Assembly (NCBI RefSeq): GCF_014137855.1
Contig: NZ_JACGWT010000003.1
Coordinates: 496,001 to 560,000, forward strand
DNA: 64,000 bases
Source: Microlunatus kandeliicorticis
Lineage (GTDB): Bacteria; Actinomycetota; Actinomycetes; Propionibacteriales; Propionibacteriaceae
Direction of reading: 5' to 3'
Of this stretch, positions 24,220 to 34,704 are shown in pieces. The position numbers were made by a program, and so were the translations under genes. Below the pieces are notes generated by a model. It saw only the letters and a program-made list of their open reading frames with translations, had not been told where the DNA came from and did not search any database. The stretch's first letter is position 1. Each line of letters opens with the position of its first letter.

Positions 24220-25605
24220 ATGAGCGACGTGACCCAGGAGACCACGGCCGCCCGGTTCGGCACCGAGCTGCGCACCGCCGGCGGACGGGTGTTCCTGCAC
24301 CTGCTGATCAGCACGCTGGTCGTCTCGGTGCTCAACTACACCGTCTGGTTCGCGGTCACCTTCTGGGTCTATCTCGAGACCCGGTCGGTGTTCGCCACCG
24401 GCATGATCGCCGGCATCTTCCTGGTCGCCACCGCGAGCACCGGGATCTGGTTCGGCAGTCTGGTCGACGCGCACCACAAGAAGACGATCATGCAGGTCTC
24501 CGCGCTGGTCTCCGGGGTCTTCTACGCCGTCGGGCTGACGCTCTCCCTCGTGCTGCCCGACGCCGCCTTCCGTGATCCCGCCAGCCCGTGGCTGTGGGTG
24601 TTCGTGGTGGTGTTGATGATCGGGGTGATCGCCGGCAACCTGCGGACGATCGCGCTGCCGACCCTGGTCACCTTGTTGATCACCCCGGCGCACCGCGACC
24701 GGGCCAACGGGCTGGTCGGCACCACCACCGGTGTCGCCTTCCTGCTCACCTCGGTGATCAGCGGCGTGCTGGTGGCCCGCAACGGGATGCTCGGGGTGCT
24801 GCTGCTGGCCCTCGGGCTGATCCTGCTGGCCCTGATCCACCTCGCGCCGGTGCGGGTCCCGGAGACCCGGGTGGTCCCCGCGGCCGGGAGCGAGGAGGCC
24901 GCCACCACCGGCCGGGTGGACCTGCGCGGCACCCTGCGGCTGATCCGCGGCGTCCCGGGGCTCGGAGCGTTGATCGTCTTCTCCTGCCTCAACAACTTCC
25001 TCGGCGGCGCCTTCATGGCGCTGATGGACGCCTACGGGCTGTCGCTGGTCCCGGTGCAGACCTGGGGGCTGCTCTGGGGCGTGCTCAGCACCGGCGTGAT
25101 CATCGGTGGGCTCGCGGTGGCCCGCACCGGGCTGGGCACCAACCCGGTCCGGTTGCTGCTGGTGATCAACCTGGTGCTCTGGACGGTCACCATGGCCTTC
25201 CCGCTGCGGTCGTCGGTGGTGCTGCTGGCCGCCGGGATGTACGTCTACATGCTGCTGATCCCCTATGCGGAGGCGGCCGAGCAGACGATCCTGCAGAAGG
25301 TCGTCCCCTACCAGCGCCAGGGCCGGGTGTTCGGCTTCGCGCAGAGCGTGGAGCAGGCTGCCTCGCCGATCACTGCGTTCCTGATCGGCCCGCTGACCCA
25401 GTTCGCGTTCATCCCGTTCATGACCGACGGCTGGGGCGCGCGGACGTTCGGCGGCTGGTTCGGGACCGGGGCGGACCGCGGGATCGCGTTGGTGTTCGTG
25501 CTCACCGGCGTGGTCGGCGCGGTGCTGACCCTGGCCGCGCTGGGCAGCCGCTACTACCGGCAGCTCGCCCACCGTTACCGGGAGCCGGCCGGGGCGACGG
25601 GCTGA
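24220..25605 (+). CDS. MFS transporter
   Basis: A 461-residue membrane protein with about 12 helices, starting at residue 25. 'FGSLVDAHHKKTIMQVSAL' (about 84-102) is a divergent MFS loop 2-3 motif, and 'TILQKVVPYQRQGRVFGFAQ' (about 356-375) is the matching loop 10-11 signature found in macrolide/tetracycline-type efflux MFS_3 proteins. Substrate unknown. It is divergent from a WYL regulator. The stop codon lies inside a 12-bp tandem repeat (25596-25643), so the last residues of the protein may vary between strains. Confidence 0.85.
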   Translation: MSDVTQETTAARFGTELRTAGGRVFLHLLISTLVVSVLNYTVWFAVTFWVYLETRSVFATGMIAGIFLVATASTGIWFGSLVDAHHKKTIMQVSALVSGVFYAVGLTLSLVLPDAAFRDPASPWLWVFVVVLMIGVIAGNLRTIALPTLVTLLITPAHRDRANGLVGTTTGVAFLLTSVISGVLVARNGMLGVLLLALGLILLALIHLAPVRVPETRVVPAAGSEEAATTGRVDLRGTLRLIRGVPGLGALIVFSCLNNFLGGAFMALMDAYGLSLVPVQTWGLLWGVLSTGVIIGGLAVARTGLGTNPVRLLLVINLVLWTVTMAFPLRSSVVLLAAGMYVYMLLIPYAEAAEQTILQKVVPYQRQGRVFGFAQSVEQAASPITAFLIGPLTQFAFIPFMTDGWGARTFGGWFGTGADRGIALVFVLTGVVGAVLTLAALGSRYYRQLAHRYREPAGATG

Positions 25606-25643
25606 ACGACGGGCTGGGCGACGGGCTGAACGGCGGGCTGGAC
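25596..25643 (+). repeat. 12-bp tandem repeat spanning the MFS stop codon
   Basis: Four copies of GACGGGCTGAAC or close variants in a row (25596-25607, 25608-25619, 25620-25631, 25632-25643). The stop TGA of the MFS gene is in the first copy, so a change in repeat number would leave the stop in place but alter the downstream spacing to the hairpin at 25660. Confidence 0.8.
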
Positions 25644-25659
25644 GACGGCCACGACAGCA

Positions 25660-25713
25660 GAGGACCGGCACTCGCGACTCCGTGGGGGAAGGGAGACGTC
25701 AACGCCGGTCCTC
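25660..25713. terminator. Hairpin, end of element copy 3 and MFS gene
   Basis: GAGGACCGGC (25660-25669) pairs with GCCGGTCCTC (25704-25713). The loop keeps CTCGCGACTCCG and GGGAGACGTCAACG, almost as in copy 2, so stem and loop are both conserved. It is 55 bp downstream of the MFS stop. Confidence 0.6.
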
Positions 25714-26053
25714 GTGCTGTGCTGCGTGTGCGGCCGGGCGCTGGGCCAGGCGTTGTGGGTGCTGCGGGGCGTCGGTGGTGAGGGGCGTCGCGGCGTCGGG
25801 GGCCACCGCTCCGACCTCACCGGGGTGACGTCGTGGTCGTGCTCGCGGGTCGTGCTGTCCGGATCTGATTCCGCGGTCGGCGTCGGGGGCCACCGGCCGC
25901 GGTCTGTTCCGGTCCGTCGGCTCGCGGTGCGGGAGCCGGTCGGTGTCGGGGGCCACCGGGCGGTTCCTGCTGCGTGCTGACAACCAGAACGTTACCGACG
26001 CCGCCGCGGGCGGCGCTCGGCGTTGGCTGCACACCTGATCGGCAATCCGTGCA
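25660..26053 (-). repeat. Intergenic element copy 3 (candidate small RNA)
   Basis: Between two convergent genes. On the minus strand it starts with the TGCAC/GTGCA stem (26028-26053), then TAACGT (25989-25994), three GGTGGCCCCCGAC-type blocks (25955-25967, 25882-25894, 25795-25807; spacing 73 and 87 bp) and the terminal hairpin (25660-25713). Each spacing is exactly 7 bp longer than in copy 2. In this copy the three blocks share one open frame giving Val-Ala-Pro-Asp each time, ending at a TGA inside the hairpin, so a short basic Pro-rich peptide cannot be excluded here; copies 1 and 2 do not keep that frame. Confidence 0.5.
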
Positions 26054-26080
26054 GACCCCCGGGTGCGGCCGCGGCACCGG

Positions 26081-27019
26081 TCAGCAGGCCCGCAGCACCG
26101 CCGTCCCGGAGCCGACCCCGAGCCGGACGGCGGCGCCGAGCGGGACGGCGAGGTTGGTGTCCGCGTGGCCGACCGGGGCGGACCGCAGCACCGGCACGCC
26201 GAGGTCGCCGAGCCGTTCGGCGAGCACGGCCTCGACCACCGACGCGTCGTCGACCAGGGTGAAGTCGCCGAGCACGACCCCGGTGACCTGCTCGAACCAT
26301 CCGCTGCGCCGCAGCTGGGTCAGCTGGCGGTCGAGCCGGTAGCTCTCCTCGTCGACGTCCTCGAGGAGCACCACGCTGGGCACCGCCGGGGGCGGCTCGA
26401 TCCCGACGTCGGAGGCGATCAGGCTGAGGTTGCCCCCGATCAGCCGGCCGGTGGCGGTGCCCCGGGCGCTTCCGTCGGCCAGCGGCCGGCCGTCGAGCAG
26501 CGTCGTCCCCGGACCGGCGCCGTCGACCAGCAGCGCCCGGACCCGGTCGGCGTTGACCGCCCGGTCGAGCTGTCGGCTGGTCGCGGTCGGGGCGTGCAGG
26601 GTGACCTGGCCGAGCGCCGCGCCGATCCGCGCGTGCAGCGCGGTGATGTCGGAGAAGCCGAGCAGGTGCTTGGGCCCGGCTGCGCGGAGCGCGTCGAGGT
26701 CGAGCAGGTCGATCATGCGCTGCGCGCCGTAGCCGCCGCGGACGGCCCAGACGGCGGCGACGTCCGGGTCGGTCCAGGCGGCCTGCAGATCGGCCGCACG
26801 GTCGGCGTCGGTCCCGGCCAGATAGCGCAGGCCCGGGTGCCGGTCGACGACGTGCGCGCCGCGGCGGACCCGGAACCCCCACCGGTGCAGCAACGCCTCG
26901 GCGGCGTCGACCGCCTCGACCGCGGACGGGCCGCTGGGCGAGACCAGGGCCACCGTGTCGCCCGGCACCAGGTGTCGCGGCCAGCGACGGCCGAGCGGTT
27001 CGTCCACCTCGACGATCAC
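26081..27019 (-). CDS. LD-carboxypeptidase (peptidase family S66)
   Basis: A 312-residue peptidase of the LdcA/MccF fold. 'DTVALVSPSGP' (about 21-31) and 'RGGYGAQRMIDLLD' (about 94-107) are the family's N-terminal marks, the nucleophile Ser is in LLGFSDITALH (about 118-128), the Glu in LLEDVDEESYRLDRQL (about 218-233) and the His in APVGHADTNLAVPLG (about 285-299). It should cut the L,D-bond of tetrapeptide stems in peptidoglycan recycling, or be an MccF-like self-immunity enzyme. It overlaps the upstream DUF4031 gene by GTGA and is coupled to it. Confidence 0.93.
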   Translation of the reverse strand: MIVEVDEPLGRRWPRHLVPGDTVALVSPSGPSAVEAVDAAEALLHRWGFRVRRGAHVVDRHPGLRYLAGTDADRAADLQAAWTDPDVAAVWAVRGGYGAQRMIDLLDLDALRAAGPKHLLGFSDITALHARIGAALGQVTLHAPTATSRQLDRAVNADRVRALLVDGAGPGTTLLDGRPLADGSARGTATGRLIGGNLSLIASDVGIEPPPAVPSVVLLEDVDEESYRLDRQLTQLRRSGWFEQVTGVVLGDFTLVDDASVVEAVLAERLGDLGVPVLRSAPVGHADTNLAVPLGAAVRLGVGSGTAVLRAC

Positions 27020-27285
27020 CGCGCCAGCCGGGACCGCTTGGGGCGCCGCAGCCCGGCCGCCCGGAGCGCGGCGACCAGCTCGCGCGAGCGGACCACCCGG
27101 GCGCCGGCCGCGACGCAGACCGCGAACCGGTCGGCGACCACGTCGTAGTGATCACGGTCGAACGCCCGCCGCGGGATCCCCACCCGGTTTGCGAAGTCGT
27201 GCAGCTCGTCGACCGAGGTGTCGCTGACCAAGTGGGACCAGAGCCGGCCGTGGCCCGGCCAGTTCGGCTCGTCGATCAAGATCAT
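27016..27285 (-). CDS. DUF4031 family protein
   Basis: An 89-residue protein with the DUF4031 core: MILIDEPNWPGHGRLWSHLV (1-20), 'DELHDFANRVGIPRRAFDRD' and 'HYDVVADRF'. The family is widespread in actinomycetes, small and uncharacterised; the conserved Asp, His and Arg residues hint at an enzyme or nucleotide-binding role. The ATG at 27285 puts the canonical N-terminus first. Its stop overlaps the start of the LD-carboxypeptidase gene by 4 nt. Confidence 0.9.
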   Translation of the reverse strand: MILIDEPNWPGHGRLWSHLVSDTSVDELHDFANRVGIPRRAFDRDHYDVVADRFAVCVAAGARVVRSRELVAALRAAGLRRPKRSRLAR

Positions 27286-27304
27286 CGGGTCGGGTGGTCG
27301 GCGG

Positions 27305-28015
27305 TCAGGCGGTCGGCTCGGGCGGCACCGAGTCGTTGACCAGCTTGCGCCAGCTGCGCACCAGCCCGGCGTCGACGTAGGCCTTCCAGCTGCGGTCCGG
27401 ACGCACCGAACGCCCCAGGTGGTAGGCGCGGACGCCGGCCCGGGCCAGCCAGGGGACGTGCTCGGGCGACAGCCCGCCACCGGCCATGATCATCCGCCGG
27501 GCGAACGGGTCGGCGGTCGCCCGGGCCACCAGGTCGTCGAGGCCCTCGGTCACCGAGCGGGCCGACCCGGCGGTCAGCACCTGGTCGAGCCCGGGCAGCT
27601 GCGGCAGCGTCCGCCAGGCCCGGTCGGTGGAGATACAGGAGTCGATCGCCCGGTGGAAGGTCCAGCCGTGGCCGGGCTGCTCGCCGACGATCGAGAGCAC
27701 CACGTCGACGTCGATCTCGGTGTGGGCGTTGAGGAACCCGAGCACGAGGCCGTCGGCGCCGAGCATCAGGTACTCCTCGGCCAGCCCGCGGAGCCGGACC
27801 ACCTCGCCGCCGTCGGTCCCGAACCCGTCGCGCAGCCGCACCATCACCCGGATCGGCAGGGTGGTGGCCCGCCGGACCTGGCCGACCAGCGCCGGCTCGG
27901 GCGACAGCCCGTCGTAGTCCATGCTGCCGACCAGCTCGATCCGGTCGGCCCCGCCCTCCTGGGCCCGTTCGGCGTCGGCCGGGTGCCGGGCGATCACCTC
28001 GAGCAGCCCGTTCAC
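27305..28015 (-). CDS. cutC: CutC family protein
   Basis: A 236-residue TIM-barrel protein of the CutC family. Marks include '[20 protein letters not shown]' (about 6-25, followed by IELVG), '[14 protein letters not shown]' (about 51-64), 'HRAIDSC' (about 124-130) and '[13 protein letters not shown]' (about 146-158). The family was named for copper tolerance in E. coli, but that role is disputed and its enzymatic function is not known. The GTG overlaps the end of the dipeptidase gene (GTGA), so the two genes form an operon. Confidence 0.9.
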   Translation of the reverse strand: MNGLLEVIARHPADAERAQEGGADRIELVGSMDYDGLSPEPALVGQVRRATTLPIRVMVRLRDGFGTDGGEVVRLRGLAEEYLMLGADGLVLGFLNAHTEIDVDVVLSIVGEQPGHGWTFHRAIDSCISTDRAWRTLPQLPGLDQVLTAGSARSVTEGLDDLVARATADPFARRMIMAGGGLSPEHVPWLARAGVRAYHLGRSVRPDRSWKAYVDAGLVRSWRKLVNDSVPPEPTA

Positions 28016-29220
28016 GCGTGCACCACCGTCCGGGCGGGAGCGGCCGGCGTCGCCGGTCTCGTCCGGCGGAGCTCGACCGCCCGCTCCTCCACCGCGGCGA
28101 AGGTCCGGCAGACGTTGCCGTGGGCGAGCTTGGTCAGGTCGTCCTGGCTCCAGCCGCGGTCGGCCAGCGCGGCGAACAGTCGCGGGTAGGCGGCGACGTC
28201 GTCGAGCCCGTCGGGCAGGTCGCGGACGCCGTCGAAGTCGCCCCCCAGCCCCAGGTGGTCGATCCCGGCGACCTCGCGAGCGTGCTCGAGGTGCGCGACC
28301 ACGTCGTCCAGACCGGCGCGCGGCTCGGGCTGCGGGTAGCGCGCGGTGAAGGCGGCCATCGCGTCGAGGTCGCGGACGTCGACCCCGGCGGCGGCCGCCG
28401 TCTCCTGCACCCCCAGCTGCCAGCCGCGGACCCGCGGGCTGACGAAGCTGGGCACGAAGGTGATCATGCAGATCCCGCCGTTGCCGGGGAGCTGCTCGAG
28501 GACGTCGTCGGGGACGTTGCGCGGGTGCTCGCAGACGGCCCGGGTCGAGGAGTGGCTGAAGATCACCGGCGCCTCGGTGCAGTCGAGGACGTCGCGCATG
28601 GTGGTCGCCGCGACGTGCGACAGGTCGACCATCATCCCCAACCGGTTCATCTCGGCGACCACGGCACGACCGAAGTCGCCGAGCCCGCCGACCGCCGGCT
28701 CGTCGGTCGCCGAGTCGGCCCAGGCGGTGTTCTCGTTGTGGGTCAGGGTGAGGTAGCGGACGCCGAGCCGGTAGTAGTCGCGCAGCACGCCGAGCGAGTC
28801 GTCGATGCTGTGCCCGCCCTCGGCGCCGAGCAGCGAGGCGATCGGCCGGCGGCCGTCCGGTCGCCGGTCGGCGAGGCTGCGGGCCAGCCCCTCCGCGCTG
28901 GTCACCAGCACCAGGTCGTCCGGATAGCGCTCGACCATCGCGTGCACGGCGTCGATCTGCTCGAGGGTGGCGGTCACGGCCTCGGCCCCGGTGTAGCGAC
29001 AGGGGACGAAGACCGACCAGAACTGCCCGCCGACGCCGCCGGCTCGCAGCCGGGGCAGGTCGGTGTGCAGCTCGGGACGGTGGACGGCGATGTCGCGGGC
29101 GTCGAAGTCGTAGCCGACGCCGCGCATCGCCCACGGCAGGTCGTTGTGCCCGTCGACCACCGCCGGGACCGGCCGGGTCACGCCGTCGGTCCCGTCACGT
29201 TGCGCCCTGTCACGCGGCAC
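28012..29220 (-). CDS. Membrane dipeptidase family (M19, renal dipeptidase-like)
   Basis: A 402-residue zinc metallopeptidase with an amidohydrolase-type barrel. '[10 protein letters not shown]' (about 21-30) gives the His-x-Asp ligands, the bridging Glu is in LLGAEGGHS (about 129-137), and the further His ligands are in '[13 protein letters not shown]' and '[11 protein letters not shown]' (about 200-225). '[10 protein letters not shown]' near residue 320 is the last family motif. It hydrolyses dipeptides, possibly with a D-residue at the C-terminus. It overlaps cutC. No signal peptide is seen, so it is probably cytosolic despite its family name. Confidence 0.93.
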   Translation of the reverse strand: MPRDRAQRDGTDGVTRPVPAVVDGHNDLPWAMRGVGYDFDARDIAVHRPELHTDLPRLRAGGVGGQFWSVFVPCRYTGAEAVTATLEQIDAVHAMVERYPDDLVLVTSAEGLARSLADRRPDGRRPIASLLGAEGGHSIDDSLGVLRDYYRLGVRYLTLTHNENTAWADSATDEPAVGGLGDFGRAVVAEMNRLGMMVDLSHVAATTMRDVLDCTEAPVIFSHSSTRAVCEHPRNVPDDVLEQLPGNGGICMITFVPSFVSPRVRGWQLGVQETAAAAGVDVRDLDAMAAFTARYPQPEPRAGLDDVVAHLEHAREVAGIDHLGLGGDFDGVRDLPDGLDDVAAYPRLFAALADRGWSQDDLTKLAHGNVCRTFAAVEERAVELRRTRPATPAAPARTVVHA

Positions 29221-29337
29221 ATCCTGTCACCGCCCCGACCGGCGCGCCGGAGCCACACCGACTGGCCTAGGCCACCCCCGCCCGGACGTCCGGGTCGGGC
29301 GGCCGCCACCCGCCGCGCCCAGGCACACCCCGGAACG

Positions 29338-29375
29338 CCGCGAGGCGGCCCCGGTGTCCCGGGACCGCCTCGTGG
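29338..29375 (-). terminator. groEL terminator hairpin
   Basis: CGAGGCGG (29341-29348) pairs with CCGCCTCG (29365-29372), extended by three further pairs on the outside (one G-T), about 11 bp in all, 50-90 bp past the groEL stop. No T-run follows, as is common in high-GC actinomycetes. Confidence 0.55.
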
Positions 29376-29425
29376 TCGTCGTACTGGATCCGGCTCGCGA
29401 GCCGGGTCGTGCGGGGTGCCTGGAC

Positions 29426-31207
<1,782 letters not shown>

Positions 31208-31210
31208 TCA

Positions 31211-31239
31211 GTTTTAGCACTCGACCCCACCGAGTGCAA
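31211..31239 (-). promoter_or_regulatory. groEL promoter
   Basis: Minus-strand TTGCAC (31234-31239) and TAAAAC (31211-31216) with 17-bp spacing, coincident with CIRCE 2. HrcA bound there would block RNA polymerase directly. The implied 5' leader is about 160 nt. Confidence 0.55.
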
Positions 31240-31240
31240 A
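31214..31240. promoter_or_regulatory. CIRCE element 2 (HrcA operator)
   Basis: TTAGCACTC-N9-GAGTGCAAA. Perfect left arm and one mismatch on the right. Seven bp separate it from CIRCE 1. It spans the groEL promoter from -35 to -10. Confidence 0.88.
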
Positions 31241-31326
31241 GGGGGGACGGGCTGCGAGCGGCGGTCGGACCGCGCCCGGAAGCACAGCCCGGGAATATTG
31301 TCGGCTCCGGGTGGTTGGCTCAGTCC

Positions 31327-32799
31327 GTGGCCCAGCAGCAGGTGACCCCGGCGAAGGTCAGCCGACGCGACGTCGGCTTGCGCTCCGAGCGGGGGCCGGT
31401 GCTGCTCTCGGTGATGATGAGCGTGGCCCTGGTGGCCATAGACGCGACCATCCTCTCCACGGCGGTCCCCTCGATCGTCCGCCAGCTCGGCGGCTTCGCC
31501 CAGTTCCCCTGGTTGTTCTCGGTCTACCTGCTGGCCCAGGCCGTCTCGGTGCCGATCTACGGCAAGCTCAGCGACCAGTTCGGCCGCAAGCCGATCATGC
31601 TGATCGGTGTCGGGCTGTTCGTGCTCGGTTCGGTGCTCTGCGGGGTGGCCTGGAACATGGGCGCGCTGATCGCCTTCCGCGCCGTGCAGGGCCTGGGGGC
31701 CGGCGCGGTCCAGCCGATCAGCATGACGATCATCGGCGACCTCTACTCGGTGGCCGAGCGAGCCACCGTCCAGGGTTACGTGGCCAGCGTCTGGGGCGTC
31801 GCCTCGGTGATCGGCCCGACCCTCGGTGGCGTGTTCAGCGACTTCCTCAGCTGGCGCTGGATCTTCTTCGTCAACGTCCCGGTCGGCGCGGTCGCGGCCT
31901 GGCTGCTCGCCCGCCGCTTCCGCGAGGAGGTGACCCCGAGCAAGCACCGGATCGACTTCGCCGGCTCCGCCCTGCTCACCGTCGGGGCCAGCCTGCTGAT
32001 CCTCGGCCTGCTCGAGGGCGGCGTGGTCTGGAGCTGGACGTCGCCGGTCAGCATCGCGGTCTTCGCGGTCGGTGTGGTGCTGCTGGTCGGCTTCGGACTC
32101 AACGAGCGCCGTGCCGCCGAGCCGATCCTGCCGGGCTGGGTGTTCCGCCGACGGATCCTCAACGGCACCAACCTGACCAGCCTGACCGTCGGCATGCTGC
32201 TGATCGGTCTGACCTCCTACATCCCGCTGTTCGTGCAGAACGTGCTGGGCGCCAACGCGCTGATCGCCGGCTTCGCGGTGGCCGCGCTCAGCCTCGGCTG
32301 GCCGATCGCCGCCTCGCAGGCCGGTCGGCTGTATCTGCGGATCGGCTTCCGCAACACCGCGCTGATCGGGTCGGTGCTGGTGGTGGTCGGCACCGCGCTG
32401 CTGTTGCTGCTCGACCGGACCAGCTCGGTGTTCCAGGTCGGCGCCACCTGCTTCGTGATCGGACTCGGCATGGGGCTGGTGGCCAGCCCCACCCTGGTCG
32501 CCGCCCAGTCCACCGTCGACTGGCGCAGTCGCGGCGTGGTGACCGGGACCAACATGTTCGCCCGGTCGATGGGCAGCGCTGTCGGCATCGCCGTGTTCGG
32601 CGCGATCGCCAACGCCACCATCGCCCGGGCCGGGGGCAGCGGGACGGTGGTCGCGCACTCCGGGTCGGCGACCGGCGTCCCGGTGGCGGCGCTCGAGAGC
32701 GCGGTGCACGACGTCTACGTCGGCAGTGCCGTGATCGCGGTGCTGATGGTGGTGGCCGTGCTGCTGGTGCCTCGGCACGTCGGTGACGAGCAGCGCTGA
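31327..32799 (+). CDS. MFS exporter, DHA2 (EmrB/QacA) family
   Basis: About 490 residues with 14 predicted membrane helices. 'VALVAIDATILSTAVPSIVR' (about 34-53) and 'GKLSDQFGRKPIMLIG' (about 78-93) are DHA2 hallmarks; 'LGAGAVQPISMTIIGDLY' (about 122-139) is motif C-like. It should export drugs by proton antiport. The GTG at 31327 starts the protein 30 residues before helix 1, as in relatives. It is divergent from groEL, and a -10-like TATTGT sits at 31296-31301. No adjacent regulator gene is visible. Confidence 0.9.
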   Translation: MAQQQVTPAKVSRRDVGLRSERGPVLLSVMMSVALVAIDATILSTAVPSIVRQLGGFAQFPWLFSVYLLAQAVSVPIYGKLSDQFGRKPIMLIGVGLFVLGSVLCGVAWNMGALIAFRAVQGLGAGAVQPISMTIIGDLYSVAERATVQGYVASVWGVASVIGPTLGGVFSDFLSWRWIFFVNVPVGAVAAWLLARRFREEVTPSKHRIDFAGSALLTVGASLLILGLLEGGVVWSWTSPVSIAVFAVGVVLLVGFGLNERRAAEPILPGWVFRRRILNGTNLTSLTVGMLLIGLTSYIPLFVQNVLGANALIAGFAVAALSLGWPIAASQAGRLYLRIGFRNTALIGSVLVVVGTALLLLLDRTSSVFQVGATCFVIGLGMGLVASPTLVAAQSTVDWRSRGVVTGTNMFARSMGSAVGIAVFGAIANATIARAGGSGTVVAHSGSATGVPVAALESAVHDVYVGSAVIAVLMVVAVLLVPRHVGDEQR

Positions 32800-32898
32800 G
32801 CAGCGCCGAGCGGCCACCGAGCCTCCGAGCGGCACTGAACACCGCCGGTCGGCGTCGGATCGTGCCCGGGGCCTGCACGCCGGTTCTAGATTGACCGG

Positions 32899-34308
32899 GT
32901 GCGCACCCGGCGCCGGCCCGTCGTCGAGCCGGTCGTTCTCCGGTCCCGGCGTCTCTCCCCGTCGGCGGGACGAGCGGGTGGCCTGCGCACGCTCCTCGGC
33001 GCCCCTGTCGCGCTGCTGGTGAGTCTGGTGGTGGCGCTGCTGCCCGCGGGCTGCAGCTGGTCGAGCCAGGAGCCCGGGCTGTTCCGCACCCCGGCGCCCG
33101 GACCCATCGACCCGACCCCGACGCCGACCGCGGTCTGGACGCCGAGCGACAACCCGCGGTTGCCCGTCCTCGGCGCGTGGGTCTGGGCCAGCGCCGACGG
33201 GACGGGGACCCGCTACCGGATCGCCGTCCACGCCGTCCGCCGGGTGGTCGCCGCCACCGTCCTCGACTGGTCGGTCACCCCGCTGACCGGACCCGGCGAC
33301 CGCGTCGGCGCCGTGCTGCCCGACGTCCCCGACCTCGGCCTGACCCGGTTCAGCGAGGGCAACCTCAACGTGGTGCTGCTCGACCGAAGCCACGACGCCG
33401 CGCTCCGCCCGCTCACCGCCGTCGGCCAGGGCAGCCAGCAGCACTGTCTGTGCACGCCACCGTGGGTGGTGCAGCGGGTGCTCCGGTTCGGGGTGACCAC
33501 GCTGCTCCAGGCCGCTTTCCCGGCGCTGCCCCGCGGCGTCGACCGGGTCGACGTCGACATCACCACGCTGCCGGTGTTCCCCGACGTCCCGGTCACCCCC
33601 GAGGGCGAGGCGCCGTTCGGGACCGACGCCACGGCCGCGGCCGCACTGGCCCGACCGGGCACCCCCGCCGGACCGGTGGTCCGCACCCCCGACTTCGCCT
33701 ACCCCTCCCCACCGGGCCAACGGCTCCGGCTCGGTGTGGTGTCGGTCCTCGCCGGCCCGGGCACCACCTCGGTCTCGTGGACGATCGAGAGCCGCAGCGA
33801 CGGGAACGAGATCACCGGGATCACGGTGCCGCCGCTGGTGGCGACCGACCACGACCAGCGCTACGGCTACGCCGGTGGGTACGCCAGCGCCCCGTCGGTG
33901 GTCGCCGTCGACGGCCGCCGGCGCTCGCCGCTGGTCGCCCGGAGCCTGACCACCGACCTGTCCGGACTCCACCAGCAGGAGTGCCTGTGCACCGACCTGC
34001 GGCTGTGGACCAAGGGGCTGGTCCGGGCCGGCACGACCGCGACGGTGGTGACCGACCTGCCGGCGCTGCCCCGCGGCGCCCGCACCGTCGACATCGCCTT
34101 CCCGGGCCTGCCGGTGCTCCGCGACATCCCGGTGCACCGGATCACCGCGCCGACGGTCGCGGCGGTCACAGAGCCCGCACCGGTACGCACCTGGACCTTC
34201 CGGATGGAGGATCCGCAGGCCGGCTGGCCGGTCGACCAGTGGCCGACACCGGTGCCCAACCCGCGCCAGCTGGGTGGTTACCAGGCCACCGTGGACCGGC
34301 TTCGCTGA
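32899..34308 (+). CDS. Lipoprotein with internal duplication
   Basis: A 469-residue secreted lipoprotein. A basic N-terminus and a hydrophobic stretch lead to the lipobox LPAGC (Cys about 52). A Pro/Thr linker follows, then two related halves. Each half ends in a Cys-Leu-Cys-Thr motif (HCLCTPPW about 182 and ECLCTDLR about 357) followed about 30 residues later by 'LPALPRG...VD' and a 'LPV..D.PV' strand. The CxC pairs may form disulfides or bind metal. Domain family not recognised. It lies between the DHA2 exporter and a second small lipoprotein on the same strand. Confidence 0.72.
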   Translation: MRTRRRPVVEPVVLRSRRLSPSAGRAGGLRTLLGAPVALLVSLVVALLPAGCSWSSQEPGLFRTPAPGPIDPTPTPTAVWTPSDNPRLPVLGAWVWASADGTGTRYRIAVHAVRRVVAATVLDWSVTPLTGPGDRVGAVLPDVPDLGLTRFSEGNLNVVLLDRSHDAALRPLTAVGQGSQQHCLCTPPWVVQRVLRFGVTTLLQAAFPALPRGVDRVDVDITTLPVFPDVPVTPEGEAPFGTDATAAAALARPGTPAGPVVRTPDFAYPSPPGQRLRLGVVSVLAGPGTTSVSWTIESRSDGNEITGITVPPLVATDHDQRYGYAGGYASAPSVVAVDGRRRSPLVARSLTTDLSGLHQQECLCTDLRLWTKGLVRAGTTATVVTDLPALPRGARTVDIAFPGLPVLRDIPVHRITAPTVAAVTEPAPVRTWTFRMEDPQAGWPVDQWPTPVPNPRQLGGYQATVDRLR

Positions 34309-34344
34309 CCCGGACGTCTTGACGTCCCGCCGTACCCTGTGGAC

Positions 34345-34644
34345 ATGAGGACGAGGACGCCGGTGATCGGCGCGGTGGCGGTGCTGGTCGCGGCTGGGCT
34401 GCTGGCTGCCTGCTCCGGGCCGGCCAGCCCGAGCGCGGGCGAGCCCCGGTCCTCCGAGAAGAGCAGCACCACCCCGGCCGGGAAGACGCCGTCGCAGCAG
34501 CCGGGCGCACCGCGCACCGGCAAGCCCGCCGACGACCGGATCCGTGAGGCCCGCTCGGACACCCAGCCCACCGGAGGCTTCACCATCCGGCACCTCGAGG
34601 ACGGCAAGATCAAGCAGATCGACGTCCCCGACTTCAAGCACTGA
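34345..34644 (+). CDS. Small lipoprotein
   Basis: A 99-residue protein with a lipobox LLAAC ending at Cys about 23 after an N-terminal hydrophobic helix. The mature part is low-complexity Ser/Pro/Lys up to about 60 and ends in a short conserved-looking 'GGFTIRHLEDGKIKQIDVPD'. An in-frame GTG 6 nt upstream is an alternative start. It follows the larger lipoprotein by 36 bp and may be co-transcribed. I do not know its function. Confidence 0.7.
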   Translation: MRTRTPVIGAVAVLVAAGLLAACSGPASPSAGEPRSSEKSSTTPAGKTPSQQPGAPRTGKPADDRIREARSDTQPTGGFTIRHLEDGKIKQIDVPDFKH

Positions 34645-34652
34645 CCAGCACG

Positions 34653-34704
34653 GCGCCCTTCGACGTGCTCAGGACGGCGCCCTTCGGCAGGCTCAGGACG
34701 GCGC
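34653..34704. repeat. REP pair overlapping the end of the HAD gene
   Basis: Two degenerate type-A palindromes (GCGCCCTTCGACGTGCTCAGG, split here as arms GCGCCC and CAGG, and a second at 34679-34697). The HAD gene's stop codon (34693-34695) and final few residues are encoded by the second REP, showing that the repeat has entered the gene end. Confidence 0.7.
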
